Positions 49,656-58,971 of a stretch of 64,000 bases of DNA are shown here, piece by piece. This DNA comes from DASQPR01 sp963831705 (GTDB taxonomy: Bacteria > Actinomycetota > Actinomycetes > Mycobacteriales > Micromonosporaceae): positions 2,046,001 through 2,110,000 of the forward strand of contig CAWHRE010000010.1 in NCBI GenBank assembly GCA_963831705.1, written 5' to 3'. Each line of letters starts with the position of its first letter. Position 1 is the first letter of the stretch. Under the pieces are notes generated by a model that was not told the DNA's origin, ran no database searches, and saw nothing but the letters and a program-made list of their open reading frames with translations. Made by a program: the position numbers and the translations under genes.

Positions 49656-49739
49656 ATGCCTGATGTGGTCTTCGTGCTGGTGACGATCGCGTTGTTCGCC
49701 ATCCTGATATGGATTGTCAGGGGAGCCGAGAAGCTATGA
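49656..49739 (+). CDS. 27-residue membrane peptide upstream of kdpF
   Basis: The ORF starts at ATG 49656 with a strong AAGGAGAG site five bases upstream. The product, PDVVFVLVTIALFAILIWIV followed by RGAEKL, is one hydrophobic helix with a basic C-terminal end. Its stop overlaps the kdpF ATG (ATGA). Position, ribosome binding site and coupling make it a real gene, resembling small ORFs seen before kdpF in other actinobacteria. It may be an extra Kdp subunit or a leader peptide for translation of kdpF. Confidence 0.8.
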   Translation: MPDVVFVLVTIALFAILIWIVRGAEKL

Positions 49740-49825
49740 CCGCCGCCAACCTGGTCGGGCTGATTCTCGCGTTCGGCCTCACAGTCTTCCTCGTTGTCGC
49801 CCTCATCTTCCCGGAGCGATTCTGA
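49736..49825 (+). CDS. kdpF: potassium-transporting ATPase subunit F
   Basis: A 29-residue single-helix subunit, TAANLVGLILAFGLTVFLVV followed by ALIFPERF, closely matching KdpF with its conserved PE(R/K)F end. KdpF stabilises the KdpABC complex in the membrane. It overlaps the upstream 27-codon ORF by four bases and shares one base with the kdpA start (TGATG). Confidence 0.93.
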   Translation: MTAANLVGLILAFGLTVFLVVALIFPERF

Positions 49826-51486
49826 TGAGTTCGACGAGCGCTGGCATTCTCTTCATCGTTGTGCTGGTCGCCGCGTTGGTCGCGGCGTACAGGCCGTTCG
49901 GCGACTACATGTACCGCGTAGTAACCGGCGTCAAGCACAGCCGGGTCGAGCGCGGCATCTATCGCGCGATCGGCGTTAATCCGGAAGGCGAGCAGTCCTG
50001 GGGCGTATATGCCCGGTCGGTGCTGGCATTCTCCGTGGTCGGCATCCTGTTCCTGTATGCGATCCAGCGGCTTCAGTCGTACATTCACGCTCCCGGACCG
50101 AACTTCGCGAACGTTGGTCCGGCGTTGTCGTGGAACACCGCGGTCAGCTTCGTGACGAATACGAACTGGCAGGCGTACTCCGGCGAGTCGACGATGACGT
50201 ACGCGACGCAGATGGCCGGCCTCGCGGTACAGAACTTCGTATCGGCCGCCGTCGGCATCTCGGTCGCGATCGCCCTGGTCCGCGGTCTCGCCCGCAAGGC
50301 GACGCCGAATCTCGGCAACTTCTGGGTCGACCTGGTCCGGATCACGGTCCGCATCCTGCTGCCGATCTCGGTGATCGCCGCGCTCGTGTTCGTCGGCGCC
50401 GGCATGATCCAGAACTTCCACGCGACCGATGTGCACACGCTCAATGGGGCGGTCCAGCACGTCACCGGCGGTCCGGTCGCGAGTCAGGAAGCGATCAAGG
50501 AATTGGGTACGAACGGTGGTGGCTTCTACAACGTCAACAGCTCGCACCCGTTCGAGAACCCGACCACGTGGACGAACTGGATCGAGATCTTCCTGTTGCT
50601 CGTGATTTCGTTCAGCCTGCCGCGCACGTTCGGCCGGATGGTCGGGTCAAACAAGCACGGTTACGCAATCGTGGCGGCAATGGCGATCCTCGCGATCGGC
50701 AGTGTCGTACTGATCAATGTCGCCCAGGGGGCACACGCTGGCACGGTCCCACAGGCGGTGGGATCGGCGACGGAAGGCACGGAGACACGTTTCGGGGTAT
50801 TGGACTCGTCGACGTTTGCCAGCGCAACGACGCTGACGTCCACGGGTGCGGTCGATTCCTTCCATGATTCGTACACGCCGCTGGGCGGTGCGGTCACGAT
50901 CGCCGACATGATGCTCGGCGAGGTCGCGCCGGGGGGCACCGGCTCCGGCTTGTATGGAATTCTGGTGCTTGCGATCGTGACCGTGTTTGTCGCCGGGTTG
51001 ATGGTCGGCCGAACACCCGAGTATCTGGGGAAGAAAGTCGGCGGCCGCGAGATCAAGTTTGCCTCCCTGTACTTCTTGACGACACCGGCGATCGTGCTGA
51101 TCGGCGCCGGTACGGCCATGTCGTTCCCGAATGAACGCGCGTCGATGCTGAACCCTGGTGCGCATGGGCTGTCCGAAGTTCTCTACGCGTTCACTTCTGC
51201 GGCGAACAACAACGGTTCCGCGTTCGCGGGTCTGACGGTCAACACGACCTGGTACAACACGGCGCTCGGCCTGGCCATGGGGTTTGGCCGGTTCCTGCCG
51301 ATCGTGTTCGTTCTTGGGATGGCGGGTGCGTTCGCCCGCCAGAGGCCGGCGCCGGAGTCGGCCGGCACGTTGCCCGCCTACAAGCCGCTGTTCGTCGGCA
51401 TGCTCGTCGGCGTCACATTGATCATTGTCGCGCTGACGTATCTACCGGCCTTGGCACTGGGGCCACTCGCGGAAGGTCTGCACTGA
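49825..51486 (+). CDS. kdpA: potassium-transporting ATPase, channel-like subunit A
   Basis: A 553-residue protein with about ten membrane helices. It has the selectivity-filter-like segments VSFVTNTNWQAYSGESTMTY and IKELGTNGGGFYNVNSSHPF (the GTNGGG loop), plus LGEVAPGGTGSGLYGILVLA and FTSAANNNGSAFAGLTVNT, all hallmarks of KdpA. It forms the potassium-selective pore. A longer upstream frame exists but ATG 49825 is fixed by the TGATG junction with kdpF. It is followed one base later by kdpB. Confidence 0.97.
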   Translation: MSSTSAGILFIVVLVAALVAAYRPFGDYMYRVVTGVKHSRVERGIYRAIGVNPEGEQSWGVYARSVLAFSVVGILFLYAIQRLQSYIHAPGPNFANVGPALSWNTAVSFVTNTNWQAYSGESTMTYATQMAGLAVQNFVSAAVGISVAIALVRGLARKATPNLGNFWVDLVRITVRILLPISVIAALVFVGAGMIQNFHATDVHTLNGAVQHVTGGPVASQEAIKELGTNGGGFYNVNSSHPFENPTTWTNWIEIFLLLVISFSLPRTFGRMVGSNKHGYAIVAAMAILAIGSVVLINVAQGAHAGTVPQAVGSATEGTETRFGVLDSSTFASATTLTSTGAVDSFHDSYTPLGGAVTIADMMLGEVAPGGTGSGLYGILVLAIVTVFVAGLMVGRTPEYLGKKVGGREIKFASLYFLTTPAIVLIGAGTAMSFPNERASMLNPGAHGLSEVLYAFTSAANNNGSAFAGLTVNTTWYNTALGLAMGFGRFLPIVFVLGMAGAFARQRPAPESAGTLPAYKPLFVGMLVGVTLIIVALTYLPALALGPLAEGLH

Positions 51487-51487
51487 C

Positions 51488-53686
51488 ATGGCCGATCTGA
51501 CTATTCCCCAGACACGAATATCGACGGCCCACCTGGCCGCCACGGCCGTCGAGGCTCAAGCGCCGGCGGTTCCACGGCGGATATCGGGTGGTCTGCTCGA
51601 TCCGAAACAACTATGGAAATCACTCCCGGATGCCGTCCGCAAGCTCAACCCGGCCACGTTGTGGCGTAACCCGGTCATGTTCATCGTGGAGATCGGCTCG
51701 ATCTTCACCACCGTGCTCGCGATTCAGAGCCCGTCGGTGTTCGCCTGGGTCACCACCGTCTGGCTGTGGCTGACGGTCGTGTTCGCGAACATGGCCGAAG
51801 CCGTCGCCGAGGGCCGCGGCAAGGCGCAGGCTGCGACGCTGCGGGCGGCGAAGAAGGACACGATGGCCCGGCGTGTGTCGGGTTGGAAGCCCGGCGCGAC
51901 CAACCTCCCGGAGGAGACGGTCGCGGCGAACCTGCTGCAGCAGGGCGACTACGTCGTCTGTGAGGCCGGTGACACGATCCCTGGTGACGGTGACGTGATC
52001 GAGGGCATCGCCAGTGTGGACGAGTCCGCGATTACCGGTGAGTCCGCGCCGGTGATCCGGGAGTCCGGTGGTGACCGCAGTGCGGTGACCGGTGGCACGA
52101 AGGTGCTGTCCGACCGGATCGTTGTGAAGATCACGCAGAAGCCGGGGGAGAGCTTCATCGACCGGATGATCGCGCTGGTCGAGGGTGCGAACCGGCAGAA
52201 GACGCCGAACGAGATCGCGTTGAACATCCTCCTCGCAGCGTTGACGATCATCTTCCTGCTCGCGGTCGCGACGCTGCAGCCGCTGGCGATCTTCTCCAAG
52301 GGTGTGCAAGCGTTCGCACCGAACAACCTCGCCCTGGATCAGCATGGGGTGACCGGGATCGTGCTCGTCTCGCTGCTGGTGTGCCTGATCCCGACCACGA
52401 TCGGCGCACTCCTGTCAGCGATCGGTATCGCCGGTATGGACCGCCTGGTGCAGCGCAACGTGCTGGCCGTGTCCGGTCGTGCGGTCGAAGCCGCCGGTGA
52501 CGTGAACACGCTGCTGCTCGACAAGACCGGCACGATCACGCTCGGCAACCGGCAGGCCAGCGACTTCGTCCCGGTCGGGGATGTGACCGCCGAGGAACTC
52601 GCCGACGCGGCGCAACTGTCCAGCCTCTCCGACGAAACCCCGGAAGGCCGTTCCGTGGTCGTGTTCGCAAAGACCACGTATGGTCTGCGCGAACGTGCGG
52701 CCGGGGAGTTGCGGGATGCGACGTTCGTACCGTTCACGGCACAGACCCGCATGTCCGGCGTCGACCTGCCCGGCCAGGGATCGCGGCCGGCTCGGGAGTT
52801 GCGCAAGGGTGCCGCCGCGTCGGTTGCCGACTGGGTCCGTGGTCACGGCGGTGTCGTACCGGCCGAGACGGCGCAGATCGTCGACGGCATCTCGGCCGCT
52901 GGCGGTACACCCCTCGTCGTCGGGGAGCGGACCGGCTCGTCAGCCCGCGTCCTCGGGGTAATTCACCTCAAGGATGTCGTCAAGGAAGGGATGCGGGAGC
53001 GGTTCGACGAGATGCGCCGGATGGGCATCCGCACGGTGATGATCACCGGCGATAACCCGCGGACTGCGAAGGCGATCGCGGACGAGGCCGGGGTGGATGA
53101 TTTCCTGGCCGAGGCGACGCCTGAGGACAAGATGGCGCTGATCCGCAAGGAGCAGGAGGGCGGGAAGCTGGTCGCGATGACCGGCGACGGTACCAACGAT
53201 GCGCCCGCGCTCGCCCAGGCCGATGTCGGGGTCGCGATGAACACGGGTACGTCGGCGGCGAAAGAGGCCGGCAACATGGTCGACCTCGACTCCGACCCGA
53301 CCAAGCTGATCGAGATCGTGGAGATCGGTAAGCAGTTGCTGATCACCCGCGGTGCGCTGACGACGTTCTCGATCGCCAACGACATCGCGAAGTACTTCGC
53401 GATCATCCCGGCCATGTTCGCCGCGATCTACCCCGGCCTCAACCAACTCAACATCATGCGGCTGCACAGCCCGACCTCCGCGATCCTGTCCGCGGTCATT
53501 TTCAACGCCCTGATCATCGTCGCGTTGATCCCACTCGCCTTGCGCGGCGTACGGTACCGGCCGTCGTCAGCCGCGGCAATGCTGCGCCGCAACCTTTGGA
53601 TCTACGGCGTCGGCGGCATCATCCTGCCGTTCGCCGGCATCAAGGTCATCGATCTCATCATCCAATTCATCCCCGGCATCAGGTAG
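51488..53686 (+). CDS. kdpB: potassium-transporting ATPase, catalytic subunit B
   Basis: A 732-residue P-type ATPase. Motifs are ITGESAPV in the actuator domain (~residue 185), the phosphorylation loop LLLDKTGTITLGN (Asp near 345), the nucleotide region (TYGLRERAAGELRDATFVPF) and MTGDGTNDAPALAQADVGVA in the hinge (~560). The FTRQ-like loop region in this enzyme class is consistent with KdpB. It powers high-affinity potassium uptake. Operon member between kdpA (one-base gap) and kdpC (12-base gap). Confidence 0.97.
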   Translation: MADLTIPQTRISTAHLAATAVEAQAPAVPRRISGGLLDPKQLWKSLPDAVRKLNPATLWRNPVMFIVEIGSIFTTVLAIQSPSVFAWVTTVWLWLTVVFANMAEAVAEGRGKAQAATLRAAKKDTMARRVSGWKPGATNLPEETVAANLLQQGDYVVCEAGDTIPGDGDVIEGIASVDESAITGESAPVIRESGGDRSAVTGGTKVLSDRIVVKITQKPGESFIDRMIALVEGANRQKTPNEIALNILLAALTIIFLLAVATLQPLAIFSKGVQAFAPNNLALDQHGVTGIVLVSLLVCLIPTTIGALLSAIGIAGMDRLVQRNVLAVSGRAVEAAGDVNTLLLDKTGTITLGNRQASDFVPVGDVTAEELADAAQLSSLSDETPEGRSVVVFAKTTYGLRERAAGELRDATFVPFTAQTRMSGVDLPGQGSRPARELRKGAAASVADWVRGHGGVVPAETAQIVDGISAAGGTPLVVGERTGSSARVLGVIHLKDVVKEGMRERFDEMRRMGIRTVMITGDNPRTAKAIADEAGVDDFLAEATPEDKMALIRKEQEGGKLVAMTGDGTNDAPALAQADVGVAMNTGTSAAKEAGNMVDLDSDPTKLIEIVEIGKQLLITRGALTTFSIANDIAKYFAIIPAMFAAIYPGLNQLNIMRLHSPTSAILSAVIFNALIIVALIPLALRGVRYRPSSAAAMLRRNLWIYGVGGIILPFAGIKVIDLIIQFIPGIR

Positions 53687-53698
53687 AGGGATTAGATA

Positions 53699-54592
53699 AT
53701 GCGTACTCCAGGTTGGATCACTCAACATGTGGCGGCGCTGCGGGCACTGCTCGTACTGACGATCATCACTGGTATCGCCTATCCGCTGCTGGTCACCGGG
53801 ATCGCCCAGATACCCGGCCTACAGCACCCGGCCGACGGGTCATTGATCAAGGTGGGCGGTACGACCGTCGGCAGTTCGCAGATCGGGCAGTTGTTCACCG
53901 ACGACAACGGCAACGCACTGCCGCAGTACTTCCAGTCCCGACCGTCGGCGGCTGGCGACGGCTACGACCCGACCGCCACATCGGCCTCCAACCTCGGGCC
54001 CGAAAACGTCGTCGACACCCTGCCGAACCCGGCCGACAAGACCGACACCGGCAAACAAAGCCTGCTCACCCAGGTCTGCACTCGCAGCGTGGACGTCGGC
54101 AAGCTCGAGGGCGTCTCCGGTGCGCGACCGTACTGCACCCCAGGTGGCCTCGGTGCGGTCCTGGTCGTGGTTCGGGAGGGTGGCACCCCGACCGGGAAGA
54201 TCACGGCGGTGTACTCGGTGAACGAGGCCTGCCCGGCCACACCGTTCATCACGACGTACAAGGGGGTGGCGGTGCAATGTGCCAAGTTCGGCATTGACTA
54301 CACCCAACTCGGCACGATCACACCGATCCGCGGCGACGCTCCCGCGCACCCGGCAGTGCCCGCCGACGCGGTCACGGCCAGCGGCAGCGGCCTGGATCCA
54401 CAGATCAGCCCGGCCTACGCCGACTTGCAGGCTCCGCGGATCGCGAAAACACGCGGCATAGACGTGGCATCGGTGCATCAATTGATTGCCAAGTACACGG
54501 TTGGACGAGGACTCGGTTTCATGGGCGAGCCGGCGGTGAACGTGCTGCAACTCAACGTCGCGCTCGACCAGCACTACCCGTTCCACAGTTAG
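53699..54592 (+). CDS. kdpC: potassium-transporting ATPase subunit C
   Basis: A 297-residue protein with one N-terminal helix (LRALLVLTIITGIAYPLLVT) and a large extracytoplasmic domain. KdpC signatures are YPLLVTGIAQ, GLDPQISPAYADLQAPRIAK and the end GEPAVNVLQLNVALDQ. It is longer than the ~190 residues typical of Escherichia coli because of an insert (~110-190) rich in Pro/Gly with four Cys (VCTRS, PYCTPGG, NEACPATPF, QCAKFG), which could form disulfides. It assists potassium capture by KdpA. Confidence 0.95.
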   Translation: MRTPGWITQHVAALRALLVLTIITGIAYPLLVTGIAQIPGLQHPADGSLIKVGGTTVGSSQIGQLFTDDNGNALPQYFQSRPSAAGDGYDPTATSASNLGPENVVDTLPNPADKTDTGKQSLLTQVCTRSVDVGKLEGVSGARPYCTPGGLGAVLVVVREGGTPTGKITAVYSVNEACPATPFITTYKGVAVQCAKFGIDYTQLGTITPIRGDAPAHPAVPADAVTASGSGLDPQISPAYADLQAPRIAKTRGIDVASVHQLIAKYTVGRGLGFMGEPAVNVLQLNVALDQHYPFHS

Positions 54593-54630
54593 CCAAGGTT
54601 CGACGGGGGGAATGATAGGAAAGGAGTGGC

Positions 54631-57159
54631 GTGACCACTGGAGCGCTGCGCGTCTATCTTGGTGCGGCCCCCGGCGTCGGAAAGACGTATCGAATGCTCG
54701 AAGAGGGACATCGACGTCGGGAACGCGGCACTGATGTCGTGGTCGGGTTCGTGGAAACGCACGGCCGACCGTACACGGAAGCCATGCTCGAAGATCTTGA
54801 AATTGTCCCCCGAGCCGAGATTGTGTATCGGGGCTCGACATTCACCGAGATGGACGTCGACGCGATCCTCGCGCGCAAGCCGGACGTCGTGCTCGTCGAC
54901 GAAATGGCGCACACGAACGTCCCGGGCGCGCGCAACGCGAAGCGGTGGCAGGATATCCAAGAGCTGCTCACGGCTGGAATCACCGTGATCACCACGGTAA
55001 ACGTGCAGCATCTTGAGTCGATCAATGACGTCGTGCAGCAGATCACCGGTGTGCCGCAGCGTGAGACCGTGCCGGACGAGATCGTACGGCGAGCCGAGCA
55101 GATCGAACTCGTTGACATGGCGCCCGAAGCGCTGCGGCGGCGGATGGCGCACGGCAACATCTACCGGCCGGAGAAGGTCGACGCGGCGCTCGGCAATTAC
55201 TTCCGGGTCGGAAACCTCACCGCGCTGCGCGAGTTGGCGCTGCTCTGGCTCGCCGACAAGGTCGACGAGCAGCTCGACCGGTACCGCGCCGATCACAACA
55301 TTTCGGCGACTTGGGAAGCGCGTGAGCGCGTCGTCGTCGCTCTGACCGGCGGACCCGAGGGTGACACCCTGATCCGCCGGGCTGCGCGCGTCGCCGCCCG
55401 GACCAAGGGTGCGGACCTTCTCGCCGTGCACGTAGCACGCAACGATGGTTTATCCGGCGGCAGCCCAGCCAATCTCGAACGGCAACGTTCGCTGGTGGAG
55501 AGTCTCGGCGGCAGTTACCACCAGGTGGTCGGCGCGGATATCACCACCGCGCTGCTCGACTTCGCCCGTGGCGTCAACGCGAGTCAGCTTGTGCTCGGCG
55601 CGAGTCGGCGGGGCCGATTGGCGCATTTGCTCTCGCCTGGCGTCGGGTTCAATACGGCGGCGCGATCCGGCGCGATCGACGTACACCTCGTTACGCACGA
55701 GGAGGTCGGGCGCGGAAGCCGGATCGACGTGCCGGAGTCCGCCTTGACATCCCGGCGTCGCTGGATGGGCTTCGTACTCGCCGCGACCGGACTTCCGCTG
55801 CTCACGCTCGCGCTGTCCCAACTGCGCGGATCGCTTTCGCTGCCGAGCGACATCCTGCTGTACCTCGGCTGGGTGGTCGTGGTGGCACTGGTCGGCGGAT
55901 TGTGGCCGGCCCTTGTTGCGGTCGTGGTCGGCACGGTACTGCTGAACTATTACTTCACGCCGCCGATCCATACGTTGACGATCGACGAGCACGAGAACGT
56001 CCTGGCGCTCGTGGTGTACCTCGCGGTCGCGGTGGCGGTCAGCGTCACCGTCGACCGGGCGGCCCGCCGTACGCGTGAAGCAGCGGTCGCCCGCAGCGAG
56101 GCGGAGACGCTGTCCACGCTGGCCGGCAGCGTCGTACGGGGGAGTCGCGTGCTTCCGGCCCTGCTTGATCAGCTCCGGGAGGCGTACGGGTTCACCGGCG
56201 TCACGTTGCTCGAACGCCGGCCCGGCACGCCGGGAGGCCCGGACGTGTACCGGGACCAGGGCGCCTGGGTCGTCGCAGCCGCCGTTGGCGACCAGCCGTG
56301 CCGCACACCCGAACAGGGCGATGCCGAGGTGCCGGTGGATGACGAGTTCTCGCTGGTGTTGCGCGGGCATCCGCTGGCGGCGGCGGATCGTCGGGTGGTC
56401 GAGGCATTCGCCGCGCAGGCGTCGGTCGCGCTGCGCCAGGAGCGGCTGGCCGATCAGGCAGCGTCAGCGGCGACGCTGTCCGAGGTGGATCGGCTGCGTA
56501 CGGCGCTGCTTTCGGCGGTGAGCCACGACTTGCGTACGCCGTTGACGTCGGCCCGGGCCGCGATCGACGGCCTCCGTAGTCAGGACGTCGAACTCAGCGC
56601 CGCCGACCACGATGAGCTGCTCGAAGCCGCATCGATCTCGCTGGACCGGCTGACCCGGTTGGTCGACAACCTGCTCGACATGAGCCGATTGCAGGCCGGT
56701 TCCCTGGGCATGGTCCGGCAGCCGATCAGCCTCGACGGTGTCGTTGCGCGCGCGCTCGACGATCTCGGACCGGAGGGGGAGAAGATCGAGTTGCACATGC
56801 CGGTCGATCCGCCGGACATCCTCGCCGATCCGATGCTGATCGAACGCGTACTCGTGAACCTGCTGGCAAATGCCGTTCGCTACAGCCCGGAAGGCCGACC
56901 GCCGATCGTGTCGGTCAGTGATCATGCCGGATTTGTGGAAACGCGCATCATCGACCATGGCCCGGGCATTCCGGCCGCCCATTGGGACGAGGTCTTCCTG
57001 CCGTTCCAGCGCCTCGGTGACCGGGACAACGAGACCGGCGTCGGCTTGGGGTTGGCGCTGTCCCGTGGTCTGGCAGAGGCCATGGGCGGGACGCTGACGC
57101 CCGAGTCAACACCGGGCGGCGGCCTCACGATGACGCTCCGCCTCCCGGCCGCAACCTAA
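54631..57159 (+). CDS. kdpD: sensor histidine kinase KdpD
   Basis: An 842-residue sensor. In order: KdpD domain with Walker A GAAPGVGKT (~residues 10-18) and DEMAHTNVPG; universal-stress-like domain (~245-365); four membrane helices (~375-475, DUF4118-like); GAF-like region (~490-610); HisKA with the phospho-acceptor in SAVSHDLRTPLTSA (~628-641); and a HATPase domain with NLLANAVRYSPEG, DHGPGIP and GLGLALSRGL. It senses potassium limitation and turgor and normally phosphorylates KdpE. GTG 54631 follows AAAGGAG. No kdpE follows, as a strand switch occurs 91 bases later. Confidence 0.96.
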   Translation: MTTGALRVYLGAAPGVGKTYRMLEEGHRRRERGTDVVVGFVETHGRPYTEAMLEDLEIVPRAEIVYRGSTFTEMDVDAILARKPDVVLVDEMAHTNVPGARNAKRWQDIQELLTAGITVITTVNVQHLESINDVVQQITGVPQRETVPDEIVRRAEQIELVDMAPEALRRRMAHGNIYRPEKVDAALGNYFRVGNLTALRELALLWLADKVDEQLDRYRADHNISATWEARERVVVALTGGPEGDTLIRRAARVAARTKGADLLAVHVARNDGLSGGSPANLERQRSLVESLGGSYHQVVGADITTALLDFARGVNASQLVLGASRRGRLAHLLSPGVGFNTAARSGAIDVHLVTHEEVGRGSRIDVPESALTSRRRWMGFVLAATGLPLLTLALSQLRGSLSLPSDILLYLGWVVVVALVGGLWPALVAVVVGTVLLNYYFTPPIHTLTIDEHENVLALVVYLAVAVAVSVTVDRAARRTREAAVARSEAETLSTLAGSVVRGSRVLPALLDQLREAYGFTGVTLLERRPGTPGGPDVYRDQGAWVVAAAVGDQPCRTPEQGDAEVPVDDEFSLVLRGHPLAAADRRVVEAFAAQASVALRQERLADQAASAATLSEVDRLRTALLSAVSHDLRTPLTSARAAIDGLRSQDVELSAADHDELLEAASISLDRLTRLVDNLLDMSRLQAGSLGMVRQPISLDGVVARALDDLGPEGEKIELHMPVDPPDILADPMLIERVLVNLLANAVRYSPEGRPPIVSVSDHAGFVETRIIDHGPGIPAAHWDEVFLPFQRLGDRDNETGVGLGLALSRGLAEAMGGTLTPESTPGGGLTMTLRLPAAT

Positions 57160-57179
57160 GAGCCGGCCGCCCTACGCCG

Positions 57180-57238
57180 CAACTTCGCGGATGTTGTTGG
57201 ATTGGAGATCCGTTAACCCGACAACATCCGTGAAGTTG
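57180..57238. terminator. hairpin between convergent kdpD and secreted-protein genes
   Basis: CAACTTCGCGGATGTTGT (57180-57197) and ACAACATCCGTGAAGTTG (57221-57238) form an 18-base stem with one mismatch and a 23-base loop. It starts 21 bases after kdpD and ends 13 before the convergent gene's stop, so it probably terminates both. Confidence 0.8.
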
Positions 57239-57250
57239 TGTCGATCATGG

Positions 57251-57733
57251 CTACGGGACCGCCACGAACGTGACGTTCACCGTGTACGTCCGAGCGGTCG
57301 GGCTGGTCGGCAACGGTACGAACGCGACCGCACCGGTGCCCGAGCACGGGAACGTCAACCCGGCCGGGATCGGCGCCGAAACCGCCCAATCGTGCAGGAT
57401 GGTCGGCGTCACGGTGCCGGACGCCGTGCCGAACACCACCTCGATCTCGTTCGCGGCGGTGCCGGTGTAGCCGGTCAGACTGCTGACCGGCGGCGTCACC
57501 GGCAGCGCTTTGACGGACTGGCCGGCGGCCGGGTGGCCGATCTGCGTGACGACCGGACCGAGGCAACTGACCTTGATGACGGCGTTGCTGGCGGCGCCGT
57601 TGACTTCGCCGATGAACGGGTTGCCGGGCGCGATCGGGGCCGGGTCGACGATTCCGTCGGCCATGGCGGGGGCGGCCGCACCACCGACGATCAGCGCGAC
57701 GGTTGCAGCGATCATGAGGAGTCTGCGGGACAT
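57251..57733 (-). CDS. small secreted protein
   Basis: A 160-residue protein from ATG 57733 with a clear Sec signal (SRRLLMIAATVALIVGGAAA, cleavage after AMA). The mature part has two Cys (KVSCLGPVV and LTFPCSGTG), which may form a disulfide, and beta-rich sequence (AVIKVSCLGPVVTQIGHPAA; TYTVNVTFVAVP). I recognise no family. The 5' leader holds a 10-bp hairpin directly before the GGAG ribosome binding site. It is convergent with kdpD. Confidence 0.82.
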   Translation of the reverse strand: MSRRLLMIAATVALIVGGAAAPAMADGIVDPAPIAPGNPFIGEVNGAASNAVIKVSCLGPVVTQIGHPAAGQSVKALPVTPPVSSLTGYTGTAANEIEVVFGTASGTVTPTILHDWAVSAPIPAGLTFPCSGTGAVAFVPLPTSPTARTYTVNVTFVAVP

Positions 57734-57743
57734 TGGGGTCTCC

Positions 57744-57780
57744 CTAACGTGTGTCGGATGCCAACGCAACCACACGTTAG
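57744..57780 (-). promoter_or_regulatory. leader hairpin abutting the ribosome binding site of the secreted protein
   Basis: CTAACGTGTG (57744-57753) and CACACGTTAG (57771-57780) are perfect 10-base inverted repeats with a 17-base loop. On the transcript the stem ends immediately before GGGAG, which lies six bases from the ATG. It could be a DNA operator or an RNA structure affecting translation or stability. Confidence 0.55.
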
Positions 57781-57821
57781 ATTTAACAATTCAGATACGT
57801 CAATGTCATCCTGTTCTGTAG

Positions 57822-58946
57822 TCAGCTCGCTGAGTAGACCCGGCCCTTCCACGCGCCACCGGAGCCTCGGTAGTGCTGGATCGCCGAGTCGATCGTCATG
57901 CCGAGATAGAGCGTCGTGATGAATGGCAGTGCGAGCGCCAGCAGTGGCGACAGCCGGTAGTAGCGCAACATCGGCACGTACAGACCAGCGAGCAGCAGCC
58001 ATCCAGCCGTGCCGAGCACGACGGTCAGTGGATCGCCAGTGGCTGCGCCGACGATCGTGGCCAGCGGCGGCACCCAGAAGATCAAGGCCAGACCCAGGAC
58101 GGAACCGATCAAAAGATAGAGCGAATGACGAAGCTGGGCGTACGCGCTGCGGCTGACCATCCGCCACAGCATGCCGAGTCCCGGGTACGGCCGGACCGAG
58201 TTCACGTCGTCCGCGAGTCCGAGAAACGTCCGACCGCCACTCGCCTTCACGGCCTTCGCCAGCGCGACATCGTCGATGATCGCCCGCCGGATCGCATCGA
58301 AGCCGCCCGCGTTTTCCAGCGCCGTACGGCGGATGAGGCTGCACCCACCGGCCGCAGCTGCCGTTCGGGCACCCGGTTTGTTGCTCCACCGAAATGGAAA
58401 CAGCAGCGCGAAGAAGTACACGAAGGCCGGCACGATCAGGCGTTCCCAGCCGGTGCGTACGCGCAACTTCGCCATTTGTGACACGAGCGCGTACCCGTGC
58501 GCTTCGGCGGCACTGATCATCGCGGTCAGCGAGTTCGGCCGGTGTGCGATGTCGGCATCGGTGAGCAGCAGATAGTCGACGTCGCCGGCAGCCTCGACAC
58601 CGGCTCGCAGCGCCCAGAGCTTGCCGGCCCAACCATCCGGCAGCGGTCCCGGGTGTACCACGGTGACGTCCGGCCAGCGTGTCTTGATCAGTTCGCCGGT
58701 ACCGTCGGTCGAGTTGTCGTCGCACAGGATCACCCGTACGTCGCCGGGGTAATCCTGAGCCAGCAACGTCGGTACGGTCTCCGGCAATACGTCCGCTTCG
58801 TCGCGAGCCGGTACCACGATCGCCACACTCGGCCAGCGTTCCGGCCCCGGTGTCTCGGCAAGACGAATATCGGTACGCCAGTAAAACCCACGTGCTATCG
58901 AAAGCCATAGCCATGCGGCGAGCGCTACGGCGGCGAGAATCCACAC
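57822..58946 (-). CDS. GT2 glycosyltransferase, HpnB-like
   Basis: A 374-residue membrane glycosyltransferase. A first helix (VWILAAVALAAWLWLSI) precedes the GT-A domain with SVAIVVPARDEADVLPETVP, VILCDDNSTDGTGELI, DYLLLTDADIAHRPNSLTAM (DxD-type metal site), AAAGGCSLIRR and IIDDVALAKAVKASGGR, followed by three or four C-terminal helices. The arrangement matches hopanoid-associated HpnB glycosyltransferases. GTG 58946 is preferred; the frame extends 16 codons upstream into a palindrome. Acceptor unknown, and no hopanoid genes are visible nearby. Confidence 0.85.
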   Translation of the reverse strand: MWILAAVALAAWLWLSIARGFYWRTDIRLAETPGPERWPSVAIVVPARDEADVLPETVPTLLAQDYPGDVRVILCDDNSTDGTGELIKTRWPDVTVVHPGPLPDGWAGKLWALRAGVEAAGDVDYLLLTDADIAHRPNSLTAMISAAEAHGYALVSQMAKLRVRTGWERLIVPAFVYFFALLFPFRWSNKPGARTAAAAGGCSLIRRTALENAGGFDAIRRAIIDDVALAKAVKASGGRTFLGLADDVNSVRPYPGLGMLWRMVSRSAYAQLRHSLYLLIGSVLGLALIFWVPPLATIVGAATGDPLTVVLGTAGWLLLAGLYVPMLRYYRLSPLLALALPFITTLYLGMTIDSAIQHYRGSGGAWKGRVYSAS

Positions 58947-58971
58947 GCCATCGATCTTGCACCCTGGGCAA

